In this document: positions 23,596 to 34,919 of the stretch, one piece after another
Layout of the letters: every line of letters starts with the position of its first letter
How positions within the stretch are numbered: position 1 is the first letter of the stretch
From: Cymbidium sinense
Lineage: Eukaryota; Streptophyta; Magnoliopsida; Asparagales; Orchidaceae
Length of the DNA: 64,000 nucleotides
Direction: 5' to 3'
Assembly (NCBI GenBank): GCA_021442155.1
Contig: CM038214.1
Location: forward strand, 138,298,040 to 138,362,039
Translations under genes and position numbers: made by a program
Notes under the pieces: generated by a model
What the model was told of the DNA's origin: nothing
What the model saw: only the letters and a program-made list of their open reading frames with translations
Database searches by the model: none

Positions 23596-23935
23596 AATAA
23601 AGCCAAACCCTACTAAAATCTAATTAAACCTAAAACCCTAGGCCACGACCCCAAAACCCTGAGCCACAACCACTGAGCCATAATCTTAACCCTGATCCCT
23701 AAAAAATAATAAACCCTCCCCACCTACCTAGGCTCTACCCTACTCACCCTGACCTACCCTAACTGGCCACACTGACCATAACTGGAGCTGACTGGGATCA
23801 CAGGCTTAAAAAGACTGAGCACTATAACCAGCCCACCAACCCCAAACTAGGCCCTACCTAGGCCAAAATTACCAAGATCATTTATACCCTGACCCTGAGC
23901 CTAGGCTAAATGGCATAGCCATAAGCCAAACTAAA
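23596..23935 (+). repeat. GC-rich telomere-variant island
   Basis: CCCTAGGCC, CACTGAGCC and CTGACCCTGAGCC words replace CCCTAAA. No coding sequence. Confidence 0.75.
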
Positions 23936-24030
23936 CTAAAAGAAAGATATGGACTTAAAATAAAACTTAAAATAAACTAAATAAATTAAATAAACAAAAG
24001 TAAAATGTTGATATGGTTTTCTCTAAAGAA
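23936..24030 (+). repeat. Very short A-rich stretch with GRP tail scrap
   Basis: Ends AAAAGTAAAATGTTGATATG and TTTTCTCTAAAG at 23992-24030. Matches 12251-12292 at the start of block I. Confidence 0.6.
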
Positions 24031-24224
24031 CCCCAAAACCCTAAAATGGACAAAAGCTTAGGCTGACCTAGGCCACCCAAACACAAAACCCAAACACTAA
24101 ATCTAAACCATGGGCCCTAGGCCTGATCACTGAGCCCTAGGCCACTGAGCCTCTCTACCTCCTAATAAAAAAAAGACCACACCCCACCATGCATGAGCCA
24201 CTGAGCCTAGGCCACCTATTAACC
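24031..24224 (+). repeat. GC-rich telomere-variant island
   Basis: GGGCCCTAGGCC and CACTGAGCCCTAGGCC words, as at 20.3 and 23.6 kb. Confidence 0.75.
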
Positions 24225-24920
24225 TGGGCCCTGAGCTAGCTAAATAAAGCCTAAAAATAAAATATATAAAATATAACCAGATAAATAAAATGTAAATTCT
24301 AAACCTAAACCTAAAATGAAAAATAAAATAAAAATAAAATATAATAAATAAATAACCACTAAATAAAAAAACATAATTAAATAAAACTAAACCTAAAATA
24401 AATAAATAAAATAAAATAAAAACTAAATATTAATTAAAATAATAAAACCTAAACCTAAAAACTAAACCTAAACCTAAACTAAAATAAAATATAATAAACT
24501 AAAATAAACCTAAACTTAAACTAAAATAAAAATAAACTAAAAAGAACCTAAAACCTAAACCTAAGAAAAGAAAATAAAAACCTAAACCTAAACCTAAAAA
24601 TAAAAAATAAAACCTAAAATACAAAAATAAAATAAAAACCTAAACGTAAACCTAAAGATAAAGAAGAAAATCTAAACCTAAAAAAGAAAATAAAAAAACT
24701 CAGCTAAAAAATAAACATAAACCTAAACCTAAACCTAGAAAAATAAACTAAAATAAAAAATCTAAAATAAAATAAATAATCCTAAAAAAATAAACTAAAT
24801 TAAATTAAAATAAAAAATAAACATAAATAAAATAAAATAAACTAAAATAAATAAATAAAAATAAACTAAATAAATAAAGAAGAAATGTTGGATATATTTG
24901 TTCTCTGTTTAAAAAAAAAC
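24225..24920 (+). repeat. A-rich module ending in GRP 3' tail scrap
   Basis: Block II partner of 12555-13390. Ends AAAGAAGAAATGTTGGATAT, TTGTTCTCTGTTTAAAAA at 24876-24920. Confidence 0.7.
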
Positions 24921-25139
24921 CAAAACCCTAAACCCTAGCTAAAACATGGATCCTGAAACCTAAAACCAAACCCTACCACAACCCCAAAAAACCCTAAACC
25001 TAAACTCTAAATACTAAAACACCACAAACCCTACAAACCAACCACAAACCTAAACTGAGCCAAAACCCTACCCTAAAATCATAGGCCTAAAAACAATAAA
25101 CCCTAAACTCAGACCCCAGACCACAAACCCTAAACTAAC
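24921..25139 (+). repeat. CCCTAAA island with CACAAACC variants
   Basis: Imperfect heptamers with some added G and C. Partner of 13391-13704. Confidence 0.75.
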
Positions 25140-25927
25140 CTAAAAAAACTAAAAAGAAATCTAAACTAAATAAAACCAAAAAATAAAAAAATTAAACTAA
25201 ATGAAAATAATAAACTAAAACAAATTAAAAACATAAACTAAAGTGTAAACCTAGACCTAAACCTAAATGTAAACCTAAAAAGAAAATAAATAAAAACTTA
25301 AACTAAACTAAAAATATAAAAACTTAAATAAAGTAAAAGACTAAACCCAAAATAATAATTAAAAAACAAACCTAAAATATAATAAAATAAAAACTAAATA
25401 AAAACCTAAACTTAAATAATAAACCTAAAATAAAACCTAAACCCTAAACTAAAAAAAAAACCAAAACCTAAAATAAAAATAAAATAAACCTAAACTAAAA
25501 CTAAAATATACTAAACAAAAAATAAATAAAACATGAACTTAAACCTAAAATAAACTAAACCTAAAGCTAAACCTAAACTAAATAAAATAAAATAAGTTAA
25601 AAATAAACCTAAACCTAAACTAAAAATAAAACCTAAAAAATAAACATAAAATAAAACCTAAACCAACCAAAAATAAAATAAAAACATAAACTAAACCTAA
25701 AATAAAATGACCACAAAATAAAATAAAAATAAAACTAAACTACAAAATAAACTAAACCAAAACCTAAACCTAAAAAAACCAAACTAAAAAAAAAACCTAA
25801 TCTAAAATAGATCTTAAAATAAATTAACTAAATTAAATAAAATAAAATAAAATAAATTAAAATAAAAAAAAATAAAAAAAATAAATAAAAAAAATAAAAT
25901 AATAAACCTCAATGGGTTTACTTAATT
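25140..25927 (+). repeat. A-rich module ending in boundary signature
   Basis: Ends CCTCAATGGGTTTACTTAATT at 25907-25927. Partner of 13705-14507. Confidence 0.7.
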
Positions 25928-26099
25928 AAAAAAAAAAACTCTAATCCTGACCTGTAACCTAAACCTTAAATCCTATGCCAAACCCTAAACACTAAAACTA
26001 AACTATTAGGCCTAAAATAAACCATAAACACAAAACCTGCAACTAAATCATGAGCCCTAAACCAGACCCTAAACCATAAAACCACTGAGCCCCAAACTA
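25928..26099 (+). repeat. Degraded CCCTAAA island
   Basis: Heptamers mixed with GAGCCC and ATCATGAGCC words. Confidence 0.7.
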
Positions 26100-26886
26100 A
26101 TCCTAAACAAAACCTAAAAACCTAAACTAAACTAAATAAAACCTATAATTTGAAAATAAAAAAACCTAAAGCTAAAATAAATTAAAAATATATAATTAAT
26201 AAAATCCTATAACCTAAACCTAAACCTAAACTGAGCTTAAACTAGGCTAAAAAAAATAAAATAAAACAAAACTAAATAAAATAAAATAAATAAACCTAAA
26301 CTAAACATAAATAAAATAAAATAAACTTAAAAATAAAATCTAGGAAAAACAAAACATAAAACAAAAATAAAATAAACCTAAAAAATAAAATAAAATTAAA
26401 ACTAAATAAAACCTAAAACCTAAAAATAAATAAAAAAAATAAAACCAAAACCTTAAACTAAAAAAAAACTAACCCTAAAATAAACAAAATGAAATAAACC
26501 TAAACCTAAACTAAAGTGAATAAAAACTAAACCTAAACATAAAATAAACTAGACTTAAACCCTAAACTAAATAAAATAAAATAACCTAAAAATAAACCTA
26601 AATTTAAATTAACAAATAAAACCAACAATAAAAACCTAAAACATAAACCTAAAAATATAAAATAAAAACCTAAACCTAAACCTAAACCTAAAAATAAAAA
26701 ATCAAACCTAATCCTAAAAATAAAATTAAAATAAAACTAAACTAAAATTAACATAAACATACTTAACCTACTAAATAAACTAAAATAAATATAAATTAAA
26801 TAAAATAAACCTAAATAAAATAAAATTATAATAAACTAAAATAAATAAAAATAAACTAAATAAACTAAACCTGTCGGTTTAATTTT
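26100..26886 (+). repeat. A-rich module ending in boundary signature
   Basis: Ends CCTGTCGGTTTAATTTT at 26870-26886. One of two modules that stand opposite a single module (14720-15340) in block I. Confidence 0.7.
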
Positions 26887-27084
26887 ATAAAACTCTGACC
26901 ATAAACCTAGGCCACCATGGTTCCAGGCAACCACCCTAAATCCTGCAGTAACCCTAAACCAAAAACCTACCATGATCCAAACACTAAGGACCTAAACCAC
27001 TGACCCTAAATCTGTCTATGAGCCCCAAATCCTAAAACCTGACCCTAAACCACAAAACTCTAAGCCAAAATACAAAAGCGTTAA
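26887..27084 (+). repeat. Degraded CCCTAAA island
   Basis: Contains CTAGGCCACCATGG and other GC-richer words among heptamers. Confidence 0.65.
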
Positions 27085-27864
27085 ACCATAAAACCTACCT
27101 AAACTAAATAAAACTAACAATAAATAAATTACAAAACCTAAATCTGAATAAAATAAATAAAATAAAATAAAATAAAAACCTAAACTAAAACCTAAACCTA
27201 AACTTAAAAATAAAATAAAATAAAATAAACTAATATAAAATAATTAATAACCTAAATTAAACTAAATAAAATAAAATATAATATAAACTAAATCTAAAAT
27301 AAAAATAAAATAAACAAAAACTAAATAAAGCATAAGCAAAAAAGACTAAAAAATAAATAATATAAAACTAAACCTAAACAAAAAACTTGAACCTAAAATA
27401 AAATAAAATAAATAAAATAAAATAAACCTAAACCTAAACTAAAATAAACTAAACTAAAATAAATAAAACCTAAGCTAAACTTAAAATAAACTAAACCTAA
27501 CCTAAACTTAATCTAAATAAAATATAAACTAAAATGAACCTAATCTAAACTAAAAATAAAATCTAAAATAAGTCTAAAATAAAATCAGAAAATCTTAAAT
27601 AAAAAATAAAATAAAATCTAAACTAAAATAAAAAATAAAAAATAAACTAAACCTCAAAATAAAATGAAATAAATCTCAACTAAAAAATAAACCTAAAACT
27701 AAAAAAAAAACTAAAATAAAAAAAACTAAAATAAATAAACCTAAAATAAAAATTAAACTAACTAAAAATAAAAATAAACATAAATAAAAATTAAAATAAA
27801 ATAAACTAAAATAAATAAAAATATATAAATAAATTAAATAACCCAAAACCTGATTTATTGGTTA
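27085..27864 (+). repeat. A-rich module ending in partial signature
   Basis: Ends CCTGATTTATTGGTTAAA at 27849-27864, the partner of the 15322 signature. Confidence 0.65.
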
Positions 27865-28288
27865 AAAGAACATATCCACAAGCTAAACCTAAACCACAAA
27901 ATATACAAAAAAAACTTAAACCTATGGGTTTACTTAATTTAAAATAAACTAAACTAAAACCTAAACCCTAAACCCTAAACCCTAAAATAAAACAATAAAA
28001 AGAATAAATCTGAGTCAAAAAACCCTATTCCTAAACCTAAACCTACTGACCCACAAACCCTAAACCCCAACAAATACCACACTAAACCCTAAGCCCTAAA
28101 CCTCTAAAACCATAAACCCTAAAGCCCTAAACCATGACTTTAAACCCTAAACCCTAACCCACCCTAAAACTGACCACAACCCCAAACCCTAAACCCTAAA
28201 CCATAAACAAAACAAACCTACCAAAAACCTAAAACCTAAACCTAAACTAAATAAAACCTAAATAATAATAAATAAATTAAAGACAAAT
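27865..28288 (+). repeat. CCCTAAA island, second signature, and cut module start
   Basis: Has a stand-alone signature CCTATGGGTTTACTTAATTT at 27921-27940, heptamers, then at about 28210-28288 the first 80 bases of an A-rich module that run into GRP copy 6. Confidence 0.75.
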
Positions 28289-28460
28289 GTTACTCTAGGT
28301 GGTGGTGGTGAGGGAATCAGGATATGATGGTGGATCCCGCTACTTGAGAGGCAGGGTGGTTCTGAAAGGAACTGGAGAAACTTTATGTGTTAAATGGTTG
28401 ATGAAAACTAAAAGAAGAAATGTTGAATCTAAATTTTCTCTTTGTTAGAAAAAAAAAATA
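28289..28460 (+). pseudogene. GRP: GRP fragment, copy 6 (3' part only)
   Basis: The block II counterpart of GRP copy 2. Keeps GGTGGTGGTGGTGAGGGAAT, a GYDGGSRYLRG-like run near 28322-28355, and GGTTCTGAAAGGAACTGGAG. It then has the same UTR deletion as copy 2 (GAGAAACTTTATGTGTTAAA), and ends GAAGAAATGTTGAATCTAAA with an A-tract at 28449-28459. Where copies 4, 5, 7 and 8 have TAG, this copy reads GGCAGGG, so either a base was lost or this copy split off first. Confidence 0.75.
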
Positions 28461-28819
28461 AAAACCCTAAACCCTAAACTAAAACTTGAACCCTAAACCT
28501 AAAACCTAAACCCTAAACCCTAAAAATAAATAAATAATAATAAATAATAAATAAACACTAACCCTAAACCCTAAACCCTAAAACTAAACCTTAAACCTAA
28601 ACCCTAAAACTAACCCTAAACACTAAACCTTTAACCCTTAGCCCTAAACATTTAATCCTAAAACCCTAAACCCTAAACCCTAAACCCTAAACCCTAAACC
28701 CTAAACACTAAACCCAAAATCTTAAACCCTAAACCTTAAACCCTAAATCCTAAACCTTAACCCTAAACCTAAAACCCTAAACCCTAAAACCCTAAACACT
28801 AATCCCCAAACCCTAAACC
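28461..28819 (+). repeat. CCCTAAA island with six perfect units
   Basis: Six perfect CCCTAAA units at about 28663-28704, in the same place relative to neighbours as 16214-16255. Confidence 0.9.
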
Positions 28820-29660
28820 CTGAAAATCAAAAAACCTAAAGCAAAACTAAATAAAGCCTATTAATAAAATAAAGAAAAAAAACCTAAAACTAAATTAAAT
28901 AAATAATAAAATCAAATAAAAACTTAAACTAAAATCTAAACCTAAACCTAAAAGTAAAATAAAATAAAAAATAAAAATAAACTAAAATAAAATAAATAAA
29001 CACTTAAACTAAACTAAAAATTAAAATAAACCTTAAAATAAAAACCCTAAATAAAATACAAACTAAACATAAAATAAAAATAAAATAAACCTAAAATAAG
29101 ATAAAATAAAAACCTAAACCTAAAAAATAAACCTCTAAATAAATAAAAAAATAAAACATAAAACCTAAACTAAAAAAAAACTAAACCTAAAATAAAAAAT
29201 ATAATAAAATAAAATAAACCAAACCTAAACTAAAATAAATAAAACCTAAACCTAAACATAAAATAAACTAAACAAACCTAAACTAAACTAAATAAAATAA
29301 ACTAAACTAAAAAAAACCTAAACCTAAACTAAAAAAAAATAAAATCTAAAATAAACTAAAATAAAACCTAAACCTAAATAAAAAAAAATAAAATATAAAA
29401 CCTAAACCTAAACCTAAATGTCTATAAACCAAATACCTAAAAGGATAAAATAAAAATAAATAAAACTCAACTAAAAAATAAACCTAAACCTAAACCTAAA
29501 AGATAAAGTAAATAAAACTCTAAACTAAAAAAATAAATAAATCAAAAAATAATAAACTACTAAATAAATAATATAAACCTAAATAAAAATAAAAAATAAG
29601 ATAAACTTAAATAAATAAAAAATAAAGTAAATAAACATAAACCTTTGAGTTTACTTAATT
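28820..29660 (+). repeat. A-rich module ending in boundary signature
   Basis: Starts AAAAAACCTAAAGCAAAACT and ends CCTTTGAGTTTACTTAATT at 29642-29660. Partner of 16325-17101. Confidence 0.75.
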
Positions 29661-29904
29661 TAAAATGTAAAAAGAAACCTAAACCATAAATCTTAAACCC
29701 CAAACCCAAAATCCTAAACATACAATGTTAAACCTACAACCCTAAACCCTAAACCCTAAAAAACCCTAAACCCAAAACCATAAACCTTAAACCCTAAACT
29801 ATAAGCCTTAAACTCTAAACCCTAAACCCTAACCCTAAACCCTAAACCCTAAACCCTAAAATCATAAATCATAAAAGTCTAAAGCCTAAACCCTAAACCA
29901 TGAA
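29661..29904 (+). repeat. CCCTAAA island before P0-B
   Basis: Imperfect heptamers up to AAACCATGAATGAGCTAA. Confidence 0.85.
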
Positions 29905-30727
29905 TGAGCTAATTTTTATGAAAGCAGATCTTAAATAAGTCAGTGAAGAGGTTGAGAAATACAAAGTTGGTGCTCTTGCCCATGTTGGCCTTGTTGCACC
30001 TATTAATGTCATGGTTCCCCAAGCATTGGTTTGGATCCTTCAGCACCTCTATTTCTAGGTTATGTTGAAATTATCACCCGCTGAGCTAAAAAAAAAGGCA
30101 ATAAGGTGGGATCCTCGCTAAGCTGCTGACTAGGCCATTCTCTTATGGCCTTATCATCCAGTCTATGTATGATGATGGTTCAGTGTTCAGTCCTGAGGTG
30201 CTTGACCTCAGTAAAGATGATCTCATTGATAAGTTTTTGCAAACCCTTTTAATGATCACTTCTCTCTCACTGGCCCTCTCTTATTCCACCCTTGTTGTAG
30301 CATCCCATATGTTGATCAACGCTTACAAGAATGTCCTCACCATCATGATTGTCACTGATTACACATACCGATAGGTCGAGAAGGTTAAGGAGCATTTGAA
30401 AGATCCTAGTAAATTTGATGTGGTCACGCTGATGCTTCGCTACTCTTTTCTATCGCACCGCTATAATGGAAGAGAAGAAGGAAGAGCCTGCCGAGCAATC
30501 TGATGATAATATGGGTTTCTACTTGTTTGACTAAGCATTGTTGTCCTTCTATAAAATCAAATTTTATTATCTCTAGGAGTTAAACCAATTTTTGAAATAC
30601 AATTTTTGTGAATTTTTTAATTACATTTTATTTTATTCTATTTTATTAGTTATTAAAGGATAATGTCTTATTTAATTTGGTAATTTCTTATCTATTATGA
30701 AATCATTTAAGTTTAAAATTAAAAAAA
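29905..30727 (+). pseudogene. RPP0: Ribosomal protein P0 fragment, copy B
   Basis: Second copy of the 5'-truncated P0. It begins at the same codons (CTAATTTTTATGAAAGCAGA, the LIFMKADLKEV region) and ends at the acidic tail SDDNMGFYLFD with TAA 30532-30534. The longest open piece, 30165-30374, covers [20 protein letters not shown] and the [10 protein letters not shown] helix and is closed by TAG at 30372-30374, the same Gln-to-stop change as in copy A. Compared with copy A it has extra damage: the [13 protein letters not shown] region is shortened near 30020-30060 and the Ala-rich hinge before the acidic tail is reduced near 30425-30465. A 3' UTR and A-tract follow to 30727. It shares GGCAATAAGG with copy C, where copy A has GCGATAAGG. 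Confidence 0.93.
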
Positions 30728-30867
30728 CCTAAACCCTAAAACCTAGGTCTTAACAGTATACCATAAACCCTAAACACCAAACCCTTAACCTAAACCTCAA
30801 GTAACTAAATAAATTAAAAAATAAACCTGATCCCTAAAACTTAATAAACCTAAGCCTAAATCTTAAG
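30728..30867 (+). repeat. CCCTAAA island and GRP leader
   Basis: Joins P0-B to GRP copy 7; same layout and length as 18196-18328. Confidence 0.8.
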
Positions 30868-31348
30868 AATGGGTAGAACCTTGACAGCAGGAACATCACT
30901 ATCAACCAGGCTCATTCTTGATCTAGTGGTGGAAAGGCAGAGGTGACGATAATCATTGTGTTGGTGGGAGATCTAGAGGTGCTGGTGGATATGAAGGTGG
31001 TGGTCAGAGTAGTGGTGGTTATGGAGGTGGGAGGAGCAACGGAGGTTACAACCATGGTGGTGGCAGAGGGAGAGATCAGGGATATGATGGTGGATCCCTC
31101 TACTTAAGTGGCTAGGGTAGTTCTGATGGGAAATAGAGAAACTAAAGAAAGGCCAATCTGGTATGCTACTTATGGAACGGTCTTTATAGAAGAGATGGTT
31201 CTAGTTATCTAGGGCTTTTGATTTTCTTTATGCGTGCTCATTTTTGATCTATGTCATTGTTTATTACTTAGAAAACATGGTGTGTTACTTGGTTGATGAA
31301 ATCGAGAAGAAGAAATGTTTAATTTGAATTTGTTCTTTATTAAAAAAA
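30868..31348 (+). pseudogene. GRP: GRP fragment, copy 7
   Basis: Starts at AATGGGTAGAACCTTGACAG, so TAG is the third codon, as in copy 3. The coding part keeps the Gly-rich tail in pieces: GGTGCTGGTGGATATGAAGG, GGTTATGGAGGTGGGAGGAG, then GGTTACAACCATGGTGGTGG and a GYDGG run near 31081-31096. A frameshift near 30935 (GTGGTGGAAAGGCAG) breaks the frame, and GGCTAGGGTAG at about 31111-31121 gives further stops. The 3' UTR is complete: GGTTCTAGTTATCTAGGGC, TTGATTTTCTTTATGCGTGC, then GAAGAAATGTTTAATTTGAA and an A-tract at 31340-31348. It is the complete version of truncated copy 3. Confidence 0.87.
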
Positions 31349-31778
31349 CCAAACTCATTAAATCCTAAACCAAAACTTGAACCCTAAACACTAAACCCTA
31401 AACCCTAAACACTAAACTCTAAAAATTAAAAAAATTAAAAAATCCTAACCTTAAACCCTAAGCCCTATAACTAACCCTAAACCCTAAACTTACAACCCTA
31501 AACCCTAAATCCTTAACACTAAAACTCTAAACCCTAAACCCTAAACCAGAAGACCCTAAACACTAAACCCTAGACCCTAAATTATAAACTCTAAACCTTA
31601 AACCCTAACCCTAAACCCTAAACTCAAAAAGCATAAACTCTAAAACCCTAAATCGTAAACCTAAATCTTAAACCCTACACCCTAAACCCCAACTACTAAA
31701 CCTAAACTTAAAGTAATTAAAAAAATTAAAAATAAACTTAAACATTAAAACCTAATAAACTTAATCCAAAACCCTAAG
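31349..31778 (+). repeat. CCCTAAA island and GRP leader
   Basis: About 350 bases of imperfect heptamers, then the leader (AAAGTAATTAAAAAAATTAA near 31710) into GRP copy 8. Confidence 0.85.
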
Positions 31779-32243
31779 AATGGAGAACCTTGAAGGCAAG
31801 AACATCACCATCAATCAAGCTCAGTCTAGATATAGTGGTGGAGGCGAAGGTTGACGCGTCAGTTATCAAAGTGGTGGTGGGGAATCTAGAGGTGCTGGTG
31901 GATATGGAGGTGGTGGTCGGCATAGTGGTGGATATGGAGGCGAGAGGAGTGACAGAGGTTACACTTGTGGTGGTGGTGGAGGGAGAGATCGGGGATATGA
32001 TTGTGGATCACTCTAATAGGTAGGCTAGGGTGGTTTTGATGGGAACTGGAGAAACTAAAGAACAGCATATGGAACTATGTCTTTAAAGTAGAGATGGTTC
32101 TAGTTATTTAACATTTTAAATTGCTCTATGTGTACTCATTTTTTATCTATGTCATCACTACTATCCTAGAAAACATGGAGTGTTACTTTGTTGATGTAAT
32201 CTAGAAGAAGAAATGTTGAATTTATTCTCGATTAAAAGAAAAA
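31779..32243 (+). pseudogene. GRP: GRP fragment, copy 8
   Basis: Begins AATGGAGAACCTTGAAGGCA, one or two bases shorter than other starts, so the RRM strand (LEGKNITINQAQSR) reads in the frame from about 31787. The tail has GGTGCTGGTGGATATGGAGG, GGATATGGAGGCGAGAGGAG and a GRDRGYD run near 31983-32003. A CTCTAATAGGTAGGCTAGGG stretch at 32011-32030 adds stops; the same junction sequence begins the truncated copy 4. The 3' UTR runs to GAAGAAATGTTGAATTTATT and an A-tract near 32233-32243. The ATG-started ORF 31790-32023 is in the wrong frame for GRP. Confidence 0.87.
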
Positions 32244-32394
32244 TAAAAGCCCTAAACCCTAAACTAAAAACTGAACCCTAAACCTAAAATCTAAACCCTA
32301 AACCCTAAAAATACATAAAAAATAATAAAAAACCCATAACCCTAAACCTTAAAACCCTAAACCCTAAACCCTAAACTGTAAACCATAATGCCTA
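32244..32394 (+). repeat. CCCTAAA island
   Basis: Short heptamer array after GRP copy 8. Confidence 0.85.
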
Positions 32395-33392
32395 CAAACC
32401 TAAAAACCTAAACCTAAACTACGTAAAACATAAAAATAAAATAAATAAAAAAACCTAAACCTAAAAAACATGCAAAATAAAAATAAAATAAAAACCTAAA
32501 CTTAAAAATAAAATATAATAAAAATAAAAACTAAATTAAAATAAATAAATAAAAACAAAAATAAAACTAAAATATAAAATAAACTAAAAAATAAAAAACC
32601 TAAATAAAATAAAAATTAAACAAAAAAATAAAATAAAATGAACATGCAATAAAATAAAATAAAACTAAATAAAATCCTAAACTTAAAAAATAAACCTAAA
32701 AAATAAAACCTGAAAATAAATAAAAAATAAAACATAAACCCTAAACTAAAAAAAACCTAAATCTAAAATAAACAAAATAAAATAAACCTAAACCTAACTA
32801 AAAGAAACTAAACTTAAATAAATAAAACCTAAGCCAAGACCTAAAATAAACTAAACCAAAATAATAAAAATAAATAAATTATAAAACCCAAACCTTAAAC
32901 TAAAGAAAAAAACCTAAAATAAAGAAAATATAATAAACCTAAACCTAAACTACAATAAACTAAACTAAAATAAATAAAACCTAAACATAAACCTAAAATA
33001 AATTAAACTTAAACCCTAAACTAAATAAAATAAAATAAACTAAAAATAAACCTAAAACTAAATAAAGAATAAAACCTAAAAATAAACCTAAAATAAAAAC
33101 TTAAAATTTAAACCTAAAAGAATAAAATAAAAACCTAAACCTAAACCTTAAAAATAAAAAAACCTAAACTTAAAAAAAATAATAACAAAACTAAACTAAA
33201 AAATAAAATAGACCTAAACTTAAACCTAAAACAAAGAAAGTACTAAAAGAGAAAAACCTAAACTAAAATAAATAAACCTAAAATAAACTAAATAAAAATA
33301 AAAAACAAACCTAAATAAAAATATAAAATAAAATAAACTAAATTAAATAAAAAATAAACTAAATAAACTTAAACCTACTAGTTTACCTAATT
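32395..33392 (+). repeat. A-rich module, longest form, ending in boundary signature
   Basis: About 1.0 kb; ends CCTACTAGTTTACCTAATT at 33374-33392. It shares with 19335-20277 an internal duplication not seen in other modules. Confidence 0.78.
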
Positions 33393-34177
33393 ATAAAATA
33401 AACACTAAACCCTAAACCCTAAACCTTAAATTTTAAAGCTTAAACCCTAAACCCTAAACTAAAACTAAGAAACCTAAACCTAAATTAAACTTATACTAAA
33501 CCCTAAACCCTAAAGCAAGCCCTAAACCTTGAACACTAAACCTACAACCCTAAACCTACAGCATTAAACCCTAAACCCTAAAAAACCCTACACCTTAAAC
33601 CATAAATGCTAAACTAACTATAAACCATAAATCCTAAACCATAAAAACCCTAAACCTACAACTCTAAACTTACAACCATAAACCCTAAACCCTAAAACCT
33701 AAACCTAAACTCCTAAACTTAAACTAACCTAAAGCTATAAAAGATAAAACCTAAACCCTAAACCTAAACTCTAAACTATAAACTGTTAAACCCTAAACTT
33801 AAACCCTACATAACTCTAAATCAAAACTATAAACCCTAAACTAACCTAAACTAAATAATTAAACCTAAAACCTAAACTAAAGTTTGAACCCTAAACTTAA
33901 ACCATAAACCCAACCTAAACTACAACCCTAAACCCTAAACCCTAAACCTTAAATCCTAAACCTTAAACCCTAAACATAAACCCTAACCCTAAACCCTAAA
34001 CCATGAAAGAATATACCCTAAAACCCTAAACCCTAAATCCTAAACTATAAACCCTAAACCCTAACCCTAAATCTTAAACCCTAAATCCCAAACCCTAAAC
34101 CTAAACCTAAAGTAACTAAACAAATTAAAAATATAAACCTAAACACTAAAACCAAACAAACTAAACCTTAAACATAA
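33393..34177 (+). repeat. Long CCCTAAA island and GRP leader
   Basis: At nearly 0.8 kb this is the longest heptamer stretch without a module. Many CCTACAACC and CTATAAACC variants. Its block I counterpart is the partly GC-rich 20278-21088. Confidence 0.85.
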
Positions 34178-34627
34178 GAATGGGCAGAACCTTGATGGAA
34201 GGAACATCACCGTCGACCATGCTCGTAGAGTTGTGGTGGGAAGGAGGGTTATCACACTAGTGTTGGGGGTTTTGGAGGTGCTGGTGGATATGGAGGTGGT
34301 TGTCGGTGGTTATGGAGGTGGGAGGAGCAATGGAGGTTATAGTGGTGGTGAGGGACCGATGGGATATGATGGATGCTACTCTAAAGGCCGGGGTGGTTCT
34401 GATGGGAATTAGAGAAACTGAAGAATGGATGATTTGATCTGCTACTTATGGAACTATGTCATTATAATAGAGATGTTTCAAATTATCCAGCCTTTTTATT
34501 TTGCTCTATGCGTGCCCATTTTTTATATATGTCATCGCTTGTGTCTTAGAAAACTTGGTGTGTTACTTTGTTGATGAAATCAAAAAGAAGAAATGTTGAA
34601 TCAAAATTTGTTCTCTATTAAAAAAAT
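34178..34627 (+). pseudogene. GRP: GRP fragment, copy 9
   Basis: Starts AATGGGCAGAACCTTGATGG like copy 5 and reads NGQNLDGRNIT before the frame is lost. Several Gly codons are missing compared with copy 5: the GGGGGATCTGGAGG-like run is GGGGGTTTTGGAGG, and GGTGGTGAGAATAGTGG is shortened to GGTTGTCGGTGG near 34300. The GRDRGYDGGS run is reduced to GGGACCGATGGGATATGATG near 34350-34370. The 3' UTR is well kept (GTCATCGCTTGTGTCTTAG, GATGAAATCAAAAAGAAG) and ends in an A-tract at 34617-34626. Copy 5 in block I is its direct counterpart. Confidence 0.85.
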
Positions 34628-34919
34628 ACTAAAAATGCTAAGCCTTGAACTAAAACCTAAACCCTAAACGTAAAACCTAAACCCTAAACCCTAAAAATAT
34701 AAAAATAAAAATAAAAAATAAAAAAACCCTAACCCTAAACCCTAAACCATGAACCTACAACACTAAACCCTAAACCCTAAACCCTAAACCTTAAAACCTA
34801 AACCCTAAACTCTAAATCCTAAACCCTAAACCTTCAAACCCTAAAACATACAACCATAAACCCAAAACCTTAAACCCCAAACCCTAAACAATAAAACCTA
34901 AACCCTAAACCCTAAACCC
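34628..34919 (+). repeat. CCCTAAA island
   Basis: Imperfect heptamers with a run of clean units near 34895-34925. Confidence 0.85.
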
